A stretch of 64,000 nt of DNA. Source: DASZUK01 sp963844575 (GTDB lineage Bacteria > Actinomycetota > Acidimicrobiia > Acidimicrobiales > RAAP-2). Location of the stretch: NCBI GenBank assembly GCA_963844575.1, contig CAWJOU010000005.1:1364001-1428000 (forward strand), read 5' to 3'. Shown in pieces: positions 1 through 8,676 of this stretch; the first letter of the stretch is position 1, and each line of letters opens with the position of its first letter. The notes beneath the pieces were generated by a model that had not been told where the DNA came from, searched no databases, and was given only the letters and a program-made list of their open reading frames with translations. Made by a program: the position numbers and the translations under genes.

Positions 1-1
1 G

Positions 2-1354
2 CTCTACGTGAACAAGGTGAGCGGACTCAGTCCCACGACGCCGTCGATCAGCTCGTTCACGTCGTCGGCCTACACAGTCGGCTTCACCGGCGGGAACCTC
101 ACCCTGTACGCCTCGGCCACACGGGCGACCACCTACAAGTTCACCGCCAACCGAACCGTTCCGGAGTTGCCGGCGACGATCCACACCACCGGCAGTGCCA
201 GCGTCACGGTGCACATGCCGGTGAACACAACGCCGTCACCAGTGACCTACACCTTCACAGTGACGGCGACCGGTCCCTACGGGGGGCAGGTGGACCGGCA
301 GGTGACGGTGACGGTTCAATCCTCATGGGTCGGCAATCTGACCACGTCTAACGTCACCTCTGACAGCGTCACGATCAAATGGAGCGCCGTTTTCGAGGCT
401 ACCAGTTACGACGTCGATCGCACAGGCCAGCCGGTTGGAACGACGACGGCCGCCTCATACACGGACTCCAGCCTGGCGCCAGACACCTCCTACAGCTATA
501 CCGTTATTCCATACTCTGGGGGTATTCCAGGCGAGACCTCGACAGCGGTTCGGGTGACGACGCTTGGCGTAGGTATAGGTGTACTTCTGAACAATGGATC
601 ATTTGACGCCAAGCAGGGTGGCCTATATTCCTCTTGGGCTGAGGAAGCAACAAGCGGTGTTAAAGCGATCGCCCTGAGCGGTACACGCATCGGAGAGTTG
701 TTCAGCAATGGACAATTTGACGTCAAGAATGGCCTCTATTCGTCTTGGGCCGAGGAAGCAACAAGCGGCGTGACTGCGATCGCCCTGAGCGGGACACTGA
801 TCGGAGAGTTGTTCAGCAATGGACAATTTGACGTCAAGAATGGCCTATATTCCTCTTGGGCTGAGGAAGCAACAAGCGGTGTTAAAGCGATCGCCCTGAG
901 CGGTACACGCATCGGAGAGTTGTTCAGCAATGGACAATTTGACGTCAAGAATGGCCTATATTCCTCTTGGGCTGAGGAAGCAACAAGCGGCGTGACTGCG
1001 ATCGCCCTGAGCGGGACACTGATCGGAGAGTTGTTCAGCAATGGACAATTTGACGTCAAGAATGGCCTATATTCCTCTTGGGCTGAGGAAGCAACAAGCG
1101 GTGTTAAAGCGATCGCCCTGAGCGGTACACGCATCGGAGAGTTGTTCAGCAATGGACAATTTGACGTCAAGAATGGCCTATATTCCTCTTGGGCTGAGGA
1201 AGCAACAAGCGGTGTTAAAGCGATCGCCCTGAGCGGGACACTGATCGGAGAGCTGTTCAGCGATGGACAATTTGATGTCAAGAGTGGCCTGTATTCCTCT
1301 TGGGCTGAGGAGGCATCAAGCGAGGGCACAGCGATTGCTATAAGTAGTACATAG
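2..1354 (+). CDS. Fibronectin type III / tandem-repeat surface protein, 5' partial
   Basis: The frame is open from base 2, before the GTG at 8, so the gene very likely starts outside the window. An Ig-like segment (about residues 10-105) is followed by a fibronectin III domain (about 108-187, ending in the typical TSYSYTVIPYSGGIPGE stretch). Seven copies of a 37-residue repeat with core IGELFSNGQFDVKNGLYSSW then run to the stop. The W- and G-rich repeat resembles short beta-propeller blades (tectonin/tachylectin type), and seven copies would suit one propeller; that fold is inferred. Probably an exported adhesion or glycan-binding protein, but the signal peptide would lie upstream. The function is not recognised. 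Confidence 0.75.
   Translation, partial: LYVNKVSGLSPTTPSISSFTSSAYTVGFTGGNLTLYASATRATTYKFTANRTVPELPATIHTTGSASVTVHMPVNTTPSPVTYTFTVTATGPYGGQVDRQVTVTVQSSWVGNLTTSNVTSDSVTIKWSAVFEATSYDVDRTGQPVGTTTAASYTDSSLAPDTSYSYTVIPYSGGIPGETSTAVRVTTLGVGIGVLLNNGSFDAKQGGLYSSWAEEATSGVKAIALSGTRIGELFSNGQFDVKNGLYSSWAEEATSGVTAIALSGTLIGELFSNGQFDVKNGLYSSWAEEATSGVKAIALSGTRIGELFSNGQFDVKNGLYSSWAEEATSGVTAIALSGTLIGELFSNGQFDVKNGLYSSWAEEATSGVKAIALSGTRIGELFSNGQFDVKNGLYSSWAEEATSGVKAIALSGTLIGELFSDGQFDVKSGLYSSWAEEASSEGTAIAISST
566..1351 (+). repeat. Seven tandem 111-bp coding repeats with 222-bp higher-order period
   Basis: The repeats are nearly identical at DNA level (unit starts about 686, 797, 908 and so on). Units alternate between a GTACACGC-type and a GGGACACTG-type junction, and between AAAGCG and ACTGCG variants, so the unit that was copied was a dimer. 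The first and last units are the most divergent. Confidence 0.9.
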
Positions 1355-1487
1355 TACTAGGCGGCATACCTAAATGATCTGGATTACGACCGCTAGAGGT
1401 CGGCTCGCCCGGTCGTGAGAAGCGCTAAATTTGGATCGACACCGCTCAGCGATTTATGTCGATTAGTTGGCGGTATTAGCTTGTTGA

Positions 1488-1567
1488 TGAGGCGACGGTG
1501 TCGACGCCGCGGCCATAACGCGGGAGCGCTTCGATTTCGGGCGGGAGCTCGAAGAGGCCGAGGCAGC
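1488..1567 (-). pseudogene. Degenerate remnant of the epimerase 3' region (copy h); rest of 1355-1658 empty
   Basis: This stretch matches about 80 bases of the epimerase segment at 15675-15755, including GTGTCGACGCCGCGGCC and GGGCGGGAGCTCGAAGA, with scattered substitutions. It is the most decayed copy of the family repeated at 3.8, 10.7, 14.3, 15.5, 17.4, 19.2 and 21.3 kb. I see no gene in the rest of the 304-base gap before 1659. Confidence 0.6.
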
Positions 1568-1658
1568 GTTTAGATGTCCTTATGTCGTCGCGCTCAGCCC
1601 TGGGTAGCGAATCCGACTGGGGGGTATTCTATCGACCAGTGAAAATAAGGGGGCCGCC

Positions 1659-3740
1659 ATGGCGGGACCGAGTAAAGCTCGAGCATGGTCGGCGCGGCGA
1701 TCGGAGTCTCGGAGTCGATGGGCGCGGGCGGTCCTGGGTGCTGTCGTCGTGTTGCCGATGGCACCGGCGATAGCCGCCCTCGTCCCGTCGGCGGTCGCCG
1801 CCGCGGCGAGTGCGCCGACTGCGGGTCGAGCGCGGGTGCTGTGGACCGCGGACGTCGGACGCCCGCTCCCTACCGATAACGACGACACGGGCCCGTTGGT
1901 GGTGTTGAAGGGCTCGACGCTCTCGGGCGTGACACGGACGACCGGTTCGGTGGCTTGGCGAAACCAGTTGTCCGGGAACGGCGGGGCATGTACCGGAACC
2001 GTTGCCGGTGGCGTGGCCTTTGTCGCTTGTCCGAGCGGAGCGACAACACACGGCGGGGCGACGGCGACCGCGGTCAACGTGGCCACTGGGCGTACGCAGT
2101 GGACGAGATCGACAGCTGCCTGGTCGGCAGCCAGTCTCGCTGCCAGTGACGGCGTCGTCGTGCTCACCGGCGATCTCATCGACATTGTCGGCAACGATGG
2201 TGGCTACGAACCCCGAGGCGTGTACACGCTTAACGCTAATTCAGGTTCCGTACTCTGGCATCAAGACGCGCCAGCAACACGATGGCTGACAGCGGCTCCG
2301 TTTGCCACTGGGGGCCTCGTTCTTATCCCACCGAGTCGGACGGGCCTCACAAGCACCATCGGGTACCGCTCCGTCGATGCCGTCACGGGGGCGACGCTGT
2401 GGACGACGACGTCCAGCTGCACCACGGCCTTTTACCCCGATCTCTTGGTCGCCCGGCAGACCCTGTATATGGCTTGCATTCCAGATAACGAGGGGGTGCC
2501 GACCGCCAACTATTCGGACGCCCGTGCGGATTCGACAACCGCTCCGAGTCTGTGGTCGATCGTGGCTATCGACCTCATCGATGGAGTTACCGAATGGACT
2601 ACCCCGGAAGGCCACAGTTTGATGGGCGCCAGGCTGTTGGGCGTTACGACAACGGTGCTGATGGTGGGTGGCGCCACAACCGTGGTGGCGTTCGACGCCG
2701 AGACGGGGGCGCAGTCGTGGACTGGTACCGGTCGCTATGTCGGTATCGCGACATCGCTTCTCTTTGTCCTGGGACGGTCCAAGCCGTTTTCCGGGCTCGA
2801 TCCTGACGTCGGGAGTGTCCTGGATCCCGACACGGGTGCCACGTTGGGGACGTTCTCGTTCGCCGGTGGCTGGGTACCGCCGCACGGGACATTCTCGGTC
2901 CAGGGCAACGGCGAGGTGATCGTGCACACAGTAACCACAGCGACAAGTTCGACGATCACTGCCGTTCGGCTGCCCACGGCTGGTTGGATCCCGCCGTTGG
3001 TAGCCCTGGCGGCTACGCCCGACGGTGGCGGCTACTGGCTCGCCGGTCAGGACGGCGGAGTCTTCGCCTTCGGCGATGCTCCGTTCGCTGGGTCCCTCCC
3101 TGGGCTCGGCATCGCGGTCGACGACATCGTCGACATGGCCGCCACGCCGGATGGCAAGGGTTACTGGCTCGCCGGTCAGGACGGCGGAGTCTTCGCCTTC
3201 GGCGACGCCCGGTTCTACGGTTCGGAGGTATCCCCCAACCTGCCGAGTCCGGTGGTCGGCATCGGCGCTACCCCCGATGGCGGTGGGTACTGGCTGGTGA
3301 CCGGCAATGGTGAGGTGTTCGGCTTCGGTGACGCCCAATTCCACGGGTCGATCCTCACAACAGATCCCGCCACACTCGGTCAGGTGATCGGCATTTCGTC
3401 GACGCCGGACGGCAATGGGTACTGGCTGGCGGCCGCGTCGTCGCGGATGATCCCGTTCGGTGACGCGTCGACGTTCACCAACCGCCCGACGAACGTGGCG
3501 TCGGCGCCCCAGGTGGCGACGATTCCCGCTGGCGGCGGTTACTGGTCGGTCGGCCAGGACGGCGGGGTGTTCACGGCTGGTAATGCTCAGTTCTACGGCT
3601 CGGTACCGGGGCTCGGCTTGCGGATCAACGACGCGACCGGCATCACGCCGACCGCGGACGGAGCTGGATATTGGGTACTCGGTGCTGACGGAGGCGTGTT
3701 CACCTTCGGCGACGCGCAGTTCTACGGCTCGAGGGGCTGA
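1659..3740 (+). CDS. Secreted PQQ-type beta-propeller protein with C-terminal YWL/FGDA repeats
   Basis: 693 residues. The ATG follows an AAGGGGG ribosome-binding site. A basic N-terminus and a hydrophobic segment to about residue 48 form a signal peptide. Residues 60-430 look like PQQ/BamB-like propeller blades (VLWTADVG, GSVAWRNQL, GSVLWHQDA, GAQSWTG). Residues 445-693 contain six repeats of about 38 residues with the motif YWLAGQDGGVFAFGDA followed by FYGS, one of them degenerate. This repeat is, to my knowledge, common in secreted proteins of Acidimicrobiia. It probably acts outside the cell as a surface protein. No catalytic motif was seen and the ligand is unknown. Confidence 0.8.
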   Translation: MAGPSKARAWSARRSESRSRWARAVLGAVVVLPMAPAIAALVPSAVAAAASAPTAGRARVLWTADVGRPLPTDNDDTGPLVVLKGSTLSGVTRTTGSVAWRNQLSGNGGACTGTVAGGVAFVACPSGATTHGGATATAVNVATGRTQWTRSTAAWSAASLAASDGVVVLTGDLIDIVGNDGGYEPRGVYTLNANSGSVLWHQDAPATRWLTAAPFATGGLVLIPPSRTGLTSTIGYRSVDAVTGATLWTTTSSCTTAFYPDLLVARQTLYMACIPDNEGVPTANYSDARADSTTAPSLWSIVAIDLIDGVTEWTTPEGHSLMGARLLGVTTTVLMVGGATTVVAFDAETGAQSWTGTGRYVGIATSLLFVLGRSKPFSGLDPDVGSVLDPDTGATLGTFSFAGGWVPPHGTFSVQGNGEVIVHTVTTATSSTITAVRLPTAGWIPPLVALAATPDGGGYWLAGQDGGVFAFGDAPFAGSLPGLGIAVDDIVDMAATPDGKGYWLAGQDGGVFAFGDARFYGSEVSPNLPSPVVGIGATPDGGGYWLVTGNGEVFGFGDAQFHGSILTTDPATLGQVIGISSTPDGNGYWLAAASSRMIPFGDASTFTNRPTNVASAPQVATIPAGGGYWSVGQDGGVFTAGNAQFYGSVPGLGLRINDATGITPTADGAGYWVLGADGGVFTFGDAQFYGSRG

Positions 3741-3805
3741 CCGTCCGGTCGCGGGCAAGCGAAGCTGGTGGCATCGTTTGCCGCCCGGAACGGGGCGGGT
3801 GGGCG

Positions 3806-3981
3806 TCAACCGTCGGCCGGCCGCACCACCGCCGGCGAGTGGCGGAAGAACTGCTCGACGTCGTGCTCGTAGGTATACGACGCTGGACGCGGCCGGTGCT
3901 CCGCCGTAGCCAGAGGCTGCGGACGAAGCTCTCGACGGCCCCGGCGCTGGTGTAGCGGTAGTCGACGCCGGCGGGGTGGTT
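3806..3981 (-). pseudogene. Epimerase 3'-end remnant, copy a
   Basis: About 175 bases matching the last codons of the epimerase at 21.3 kb (the GAAGAACTGCTCGACGTCGT segment through GTGTAGCGGTAGTCG), with several substitutions. Homology stops at the same GCCGG point where copies b and f stop. No intact gene lies between 3741 and 4169. The stretch after the remnant (3982-4169) is unassigned and holds the leader of the hydrolase gene. Confidence 0.8.
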
Positions 3982-4169
3982 TCGTTCTCGAGAGCCTGGT
4001 AGTAAAAGCCGCCGGTCGCCGCCGCGAGCCACCGGAGCGGGTACGACTTTCCCTGTCGCCGGGACCGTAGGCGATGCCGATGCGAAGGCCCGGGCAGCGG
4101 ATCGACCCTCTGCCCGGTACTGCGCCGTATCATCCGGCCGATCGTCGTCGACCTGATCGGAGCTGCCTG

Positions 4170-5648
4170 ATGCCCGCAACGCCGTGCGATGCGACGGCCG
4201 GATCCGACGTCGCTCGGGACGTTCCGCTCTCGAGACGGCGCCTCCTGCAGCTCTCCGCGGTCGGCGGTGCCGCGCTCCTCGGCGGAACGGCCTTGTTGGA
4301 AGCGACGGGCCGGGCCGCCGGGGCCGCCACCTCGGCGTCGGGCGGGTCGTCGTCCCTCGTCGTGCCGTCGCCGGGACCGACGGCCAACCCGGCGAACGGC
4401 GTCACCTTCTTCTCCCAGGCCGACCTGGAGTTCGAGGTGCTCTTCGGGTTCGGCGGCACGGCGTACGGCGCTGGGGAGTTCGGCGAGCTGATCACGACGG
4501 TCAACCAGATCCAGGCCGCCGGACCGAGCTACCAGACCTACTACGACAACTTCGTCGCCACCGGCCGGCGGGTGGCCGCGCTCGCCGACCGCGAGCGGGC
4601 GGCCGGTCACCGGGCGAGCGCCCGCTCGGCCTACCTGCGGGCGGCGCAGTACTTCGACCAGGCGCTCTTCTTCGTGCTCGGCACGTCGACCCCTGATGCC
4701 GAGGCCGCGGTGTACGCGACGATGCAGCGTCAATGGAACCGGGCGGCGCAGCTGATGGACCCGCCGTTCGAGCGGGTGGCCATCCCGTACGGCAAGACCA
4801 CCCTCCCGGGGTACTTCCTCCGTCCGTCAACGGCTGACGTCCGCCGGCCGACGGTGATCGTGAACAACGGCAGCGACGCCCAGAACCTCGACACCTACGC
4901 CTGGGGTGGCGCGGCGGCGGTCGAGCGCGGGTGGAACGCCCTGCTGTTCGAGGGGCCGGGCCAGGGGTCGATGCTCTTCGAACGCGAGATCCCTTTCCGA
5001 CCCGACTGGGAGGAGGTGATCACCCCCGTCGTCGACTGGCTCGTCCAGCGCCCCGACGTCGACGCCTCCCGCATCGCCCTCACCGGGTGGAGCTTCGGCG
5101 GGGACCTGGTCGCCCGAGCCGCCGCCTACGAGCCGCGCCTGGCCGCGGTGTGCTCAGACCCAGGCATCACCGACCCGTTCGCCAGCTGGCCGGAGTCGGT
5201 GCGGTCGCTCTTCACTCCTGGCGCGACACGGGAGGCGGTCAACGGGGCCTGGAACGAGGGCTACGTGCCGGCCATCGACGCCGACCCCGTCACCAAGTTC
5301 ACCGTCGCCAAGCGGGCGGAGATCTACGGGAGGGCCGAGCTCGAGGCCGCCCGGGCCGGGCAGCTGTTCACCGACATGTGGTCCTTCGGGCACACGATCA
5401 TGCAGTACAACCCCGTCGAGACGCTGCACCGGATCTCTGTGCCGTACCTCGTGACCGAGTACGAGCTGGACACAGCAGTCTCGGCCGACCAGCCGGCCAC
5501 CATGTACGCCCGCGTCGGGTCCGAGCAGAAGAAGCTCGTCACCTTCACGACCGCCCAGGGGGCCGAGTACCACTGCGCCCCCATGGCCCCGCAGACCCGG
5601 AACCAGGTCGTCTACGACTGGGTCGACCGGGTCTTCGCCAAGGGCTGA
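4170..5648 (+). CDS. Tat-exported alpha/beta hydrolase
   Basis: 492 residues from the ATG at 4170; an upstream in-frame ATG at 4074 would add 32 residues ahead of the signal. A twin-arginine signal (SRRRLLQLSAVGGAALLGG) suggests export of a folded protein. A helical domain is followed by an alpha/beta hydrolase fold with oxyanion region NNGSDAQ, nucleophile Ser308 in GWSFGG and a likely catalytic His468 in EYHCAP. The layout resembles peptidase S9/FrsA-like and 2,6-dihydroxypseudooxynicotine hydrolase-like enzymes, so it probably hydrolyses esters, amides or C-C bonds. The substrate is unknown. The gene is followed 40 bases later by an XRE gene. Confidence 0.85.
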   Translation: MPATPCDATAGSDVARDVPLSRRRLLQLSAVGGAALLGGTALLEATGRAAGAATSASGGSSSLVVPSPGPTANPANGVTFFSQADLEFEVLFGFGGTAYGAGEFGELITTVNQIQAAGPSYQTYYDNFVATGRRVAALADRERAAGHRASARSAYLRAAQYFDQALFFVLGTSTPDAEAAVYATMQRQWNRAAQLMDPPFERVAIPYGKTTLPGYFLRPSTADVRRPTVIVNNGSDAQNLDTYAWGGAAAVERGWNALLFEGPGQGSMLFEREIPFRPDWEEVITPVVDWLVQRPDVDASRIALTGWSFGGDLVARAAAYEPRLAAVCSDPGITDPFASWPESVRSLFTPGATREAVNGAWNEGYVPAIDADPVTKFTVAKRAEIYGRAELEAARAGQLFTDMWSFGHTIMQYNPVETLHRISVPYLVTEYELDTAVSADQPATMYARVGSEQKKLVTFTTAQGAEYHCAPMAPQTRNQVVYDWVDRVFAKG

Positions 5649-5688
5649 CGGTGCCGAGTCGGTTCCCGGCTCCGTACCGTCCGCGACG

Positions 5689-5982
5689 ATGACGCCAAAG
5701 GCGGCACGGCCGGCTCCCAACGTCGTGGTGGGCGAGAGGATCAAGGCTCGGCGGCTGGAGCTGGGCTGGTCCCAGCGCCAACTGGCGGACGCCGCCAAGG
5801 TCCACGCCACGTACATCTCCACGCTCGAAGCCGGACACCTCAATCCGGGCGTGAACAAGGTCGTCGAGATCGCCTACGCGCTCGGCGTGAACCCGGCCCG
5901 GTTGACGGGCGATCTCATCCCGCGCGATCTGCGGGGGTGGCGCAAAGCCGCACCGCCGGACACCGACCAGCCGGCGTCGTAG
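5689..5982 (+). CDS. XRE-family HTH regulator, copy 1
   Basis: 97 residues. An XRE helix-turn-helix occupies residues 13-70 (ERIKARRLELGWSQRQLADA, then ISTLEAGHLNPG). It differs from the protein at 7114 at only a few positions. The coding region and about 10 flanking bases on each side are repeated there, so the TetR gene in between is bracketed by direct repeats. Small soluble DNA-binding protein; target unknown. Confidence 0.85.
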   Translation: MTPKAARPAPNVVVGERIKARRLELGWSQRQLADAAKVHATYISTLEAGHLNPGVNKVVEIAYALGVNPARLTGDLIPRDLRGWRKAAPPDTDQPAS

Positions 5983-6035
5983 TCGCGGCCGTCCAGATCA
6001 GGTCGTCCCGGCGAGCCGGCGGGCCAGGGAGCGTG

Positions 6036-6893
6036 TCAGGTGCGGCACAGCAGTTGGTTGGCGCGCTCGTGTCCAACCGCCGGGAGTGCCAGCGTCCACG
6101 TCATCGTCTTCGCCAGCTCCGGCAGACGTTTGGCCCGACCCTGGCCTAGCGCGTACTCGAGCGGCCAGAGCACCCCGCCGACGAGCACGGTCTCGTAGGT
6201 GCCGGCATCGACGTCGACGCCGTCGGGGGTGGGCAGCTCGCCCGTGCCCCCGAAGCTCGTCCGGCAGCGAGCCACGACGGCGTTGAAGTACTCGACCCCG
6301 TCGGCGTCGCGTTGCATGTCGACGAGGGCCAGTCGGGCGAACGCCGGGTTGGGTGCCAAGAGGTCGAGCATGGCCGAGAAGGCGGCGTGCAGCCGGACCT
6401 CCCAGGCGCCTTCGGTCTGGCGAAAGACCACCTCGCCGAGATCGCACACGATGTCCGAGCCGATCCAGAAGGCGGCCAGCGCGCAGTCGATCTTGCGCTC
6501 GAACAGTTGATAGAAGACGGTCAATGACACGCCCGCCTTCTGGCACACCACCCGGACGTCGGTCTTGGGCAGCCCGCGGGCGCCGACCTCCTGCACGAAG
6601 GCGTCGATGATCCTGGCCCGCTGGATCTCGCGGACCTCCTCGGGCCGACGCTTGTGGCGGCCGCGAGGGACGACCCGGTCCGGACCGAGTGGCGAGCGCC
6701 CGCCGGGGAGGATGATCCCCGGTCGCTCGGCGCGGCGTTCGTCCACGACTACGAACGCTCGGCTCCGGCGCACGCGCCGAGCGCGGCGCCGGCGCCGGAG
6801 CAGGAGCCGAAAGATGCCGTGCCGTGGCAGCCCCCGCCGGGCTGAGAGGGTGGAGGGCCCGATGCAGAGGCCACCACGGCACAGCGGTTCCAC
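6036..6893 (-). CDS. TetR-family transcriptional regulator
   Basis: TetR HTH at about residues 92-140 of the longest frame (RARIIDAFVQEVGARGLPKT then AGVSLTVFYQLFERKIDCAL), followed by a helical ligand-binding domain. The first 70 or so residues are low-complexity and arginine-rich, so the true start is probably internal, near the segment PLGPDRVVPRG (about 6690). Transcribed against both flanking XRE genes. The operator and ligand cannot be read from the sequence. No obvious target operon adjoins it. Confidence 0.8.
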   Translation of the reverse strand: MEPLCRGGLCIGPSTLSARRGLPRHGIFRLLLRRRRRARRVRRSRAFVVVDERRAERPGIILPGGRSPLGPDRVVPRGRHKRRPEEVREIQRARIIDAFVQEVGARGLPKTDVRVVCQKAGVSLTVFYQLFERKIDCALAAFWIGSDIVCDLGEVVFRQTEGAWEVRLHAAFSAMLDLLAPNPAFARLALVDMQRDADGVEYFNAVVARCRTSFGGTGELPTPDGVDVDAGTYETVLVGGVLWPLEYALGQGRAKRLPELAKTMTWTLALPAVGHERANQLLCRT

Positions 6894-7102
6894 GCCCCCA
6901 TCCAGGGCCTGGAGATCATGCGCTCGCCACCGGTGCTTCCTCGATCGGCCCGGCAGCGAGCAGTGATAGAGCTTCTACCATGATCATGTCCCCCTTCTGG
7001 ATGATAGAGATAGCAGCTAGAGGCCGATAATTGCAAGCAAATATCTAAAATATTATAAGACCTAGATTTACTATCCACCGCCGTCGGGTGGTCCTCTCCT
7101 AC

Positions 7103-7413
7103 CGTCCGCGTCGATGACGCCAAAGGCGGCGCGGCCGGAGCCCAACGTCATGGTGGGCGAGAGGATCAAGGCTCGGCGGCTGGAGCTGGGCTGGTCCCAG
7201 CGCCAACTGGCGGACGTCGCCAAGGTCCACGCCACGTACATCTCCACGCTCGAAGCCGGACACCTCAATCCGGGCGTGAACAAGGTCGTCGAGATCGCCT
7301 ACGCGCTCGGCGTGAACCCGGCCCGGTTGACCGGCGACCTCATCCCGCGCGATCTGCGGGGGTGGCGCAAGGTGGCGCGGCCGGACACCGACCAGCCGGC
7401 GTCGTAGTCGCGG
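7103..7413 (+). repeat. Direct repeat of 5678-5988 carrying the XRE gene
   Basis: About 310 bases nearly identical to 5678-5988. Similarity starts at TACCGTCCGCG shortly before the ATG and ends at GTCGTAGTCGCGGCCGTC just after the stop. The two copies are in the same orientation and flank the TetR gene, a geometry that would allow deletion or tandem amplification by homologous recombination. Confidence 0.9.
7114..7407 (+). CDS. XRE-family HTH regulator, copy 2
   Basis: 97 residues, near-identical to the 5689 gene (for example DVAKVHATY instead of DAAKVHATY and KVARPDTD instead of KAAPPDTD). Same HTH and same C-terminal tail. The upstream DNA differs and is AT-rich (7020-7080), so the two copies may be expressed differently. 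Confidence 0.85.
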   Translation: MTPKAARPEPNVMVGERIKARRLELGWSQRQLADVAKVHATYISTLEAGHLNPGVNKVVEIAYALGVNPARLTGDLIPRDLRGWRKVARPDTDQPAS

Positions 7414-7456
7414 CCGTCGGCCGGGCTTCGAAGAAGGGGCATTTTCCAAAAAGGTG

Positions 7457-7482
7457 TGTCACATTGGGCGCGCTCGTTCGTT
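7457..7482 (+). promoter_or_regulatory. ECF-type promoter candidate upstream of 7583
   Basis: TGTCACA at 7457-7463, then exactly 11 bases, then CGTTCGTT. The same elements with the same spacing occur at 8564-8589 before the next gene. TGTCACA is a known -35 type for some ECF sigma factors such as ECF41. No sigma factor gene is in the window. Confidence 0.5.
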
Positions 7483-7582
7483 AAGCGAGCGAAGCCCGAT
7501 GGCGGGGGCTTCTGGAGGAACGTCGGCGGGAAATGGGCCATCCCCATTTTCCATTGCGTCGGCAGTTTGAGGGGAGACAACC

Positions 7583-8452
7583 ATGAAGACGCCCATGCGC
7601 TGGATCGTCGCGGCCTTGGTGCCGGTCGCCGGTGCCGTGTCCGCCGTACCGATCGTAACGCCGCCGGCGTCGGCCAGCTCGGCCACGACGAGCTGGCCGA
7701 CACTGGACCAGACCGGGCTCGCCGCGGCCAGCACCTACCGGGGCGACGGCGCCCTAACCGCCGTCGGCAGCCCGAGCCCGGTCAGCGACTCGACCGTGAC
7801 CACCGCGTCCGGCGTGATCTCCGTCGCCCAGCGGACGGTCGTCGCCGACGACACATCGGGCACCGTGCTGGTCAACCTGACGCTCCTCGGCGGCCGCCAG
7901 CTCGTCGTCACCGAGCTCAGTCCGGGTGCCGACTTCGCCGGGGCCACCTTGGTGCTCGAGCCCGGCACCTCGACTGTGGCCGGTACCTACCCCCGGCCGG
8001 GCAATGACGGGACCGCCACCACCACCGGTGCGGTGCGCCATGGCTCGACGGCCGTGCCGGCCTCCACCGCCACGTTGCGGGAGGTGTCGTCGCCGGGCCA
8101 CCGTTCCCGGCACGGCATCGACCGGCTGGTGACAATAGGCGGCTGCGTCCCCGACCCCGCACCCCCCGACGTCATCGGCAGCACATTCGGCCCGCTGGTC
8201 CAGGGCGAAGGGGTCATCGACTGCCTGGTGACCGAGACACTGGCCGAGATAGTGGCGGACTATCGGGGCAACACACACGTCGGCAACACGGCCACAGGGT
8301 CGGACAGAGGGAACTGGCTCGGTGTCGACGCCTACTACGGCTGCTCGGTCATCAGCGGCACGAACGGCTTCGAGACCGACGAGCTGTGGGCGGTCAACGG
8401 CACGGTGGAAGGGGGAGCGCAATCGAGCCCGGCCAACCTCCACTGCGCGTAG
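7583..8452 (+). CDS. Secreted protein of unknown function
   Basis: 289 residues with a signal peptide (MKTPMRWIVAALVPVAGAVS, cleavage near ASA). The ATG is preceded by GAGGGGAGACAACC. The mature part is rich in Thr, Ser and Gly with beta-strand character. It has four cysteines in its last 105 residues (GGCVPD, IDCLVT, YGCSV and the penultimate residue), which could form disulfides outside the cell. No family recognised. It shares an ECF-like promoter with the next gene, so the two may belong to one envelope-stress or secretion regulon. Confidence 0.7.
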   Translation: MKTPMRWIVAALVPVAGAVSAVPIVTPPASASSATTSWPTLDQTGLAAASTYRGDGALTAVGSPSPVSDSTVTTASGVISVAQRTVVADDTSGTVLVNLTLLGGRQLVVTELSPGADFAGATLVLEPGTSTVAGTYPRPGNDGTATTTGAVRHGSTAVPASTATLREVSSPGHRSRHGIDRLVTIGGCVPDPAPPDVIGSTFGPLVQGEGVIDCLVTETLAEIVADYRGNTHVGNTATGSDRGNWLGVDAYYGCSVISGTNGFETDELWAVNGTVEGGAQSSPANLHCA

Positions 8453-8563
8453 CGACGACCCATCCCTTGACCGACCGGGCTGTTCGAAGCGCCATTTAGA
8501 AAATAAGAGCTTCCAGTTCCCGACGCCCTCTATTCCCTTGCCCCTCAACTTTTTGCAAAACTC

Positions 8564-8590
8564 TGTCACAACGTGACTTTTCGTTCGTTA
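8564..8590 (+). promoter_or_regulatory. ECF-type promoter candidate upstream of 8677
   Basis: TGTCACA at 8564-8570, 11 bases, then CGTTCGTTAA, matching the element at 7457. AT-rich DNA precedes both. The matching spacing makes co-regulation of the 7583 and 8677 genes likely. Confidence 0.5.
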
Positions 8591-8676
8591 ACACTTGGGG
8601 GAGCCATTGCCCGCGGTGAAGCTCGTGGGTGCCCGATGGCTGGTGACGAGAAGTCGAACAGAAGGGACGGAGCCAG

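Noticed and set aside
736..1329. Minus-strand repetitive frame of 197 codons
   Set aside because: Mirror of the 111-bp coding repeats on the plus strand; the plus-strand protein has the fibronectin domain and continues upstream.
2241..4733. Minus-strand open frame of 830 codons
   Set aside because: It is the complement of the PQQ/YWL repeat protein and the hydrolase, is arginine-rich without domains, and crosses an epimerase remnant. A high-GC shadow frame.
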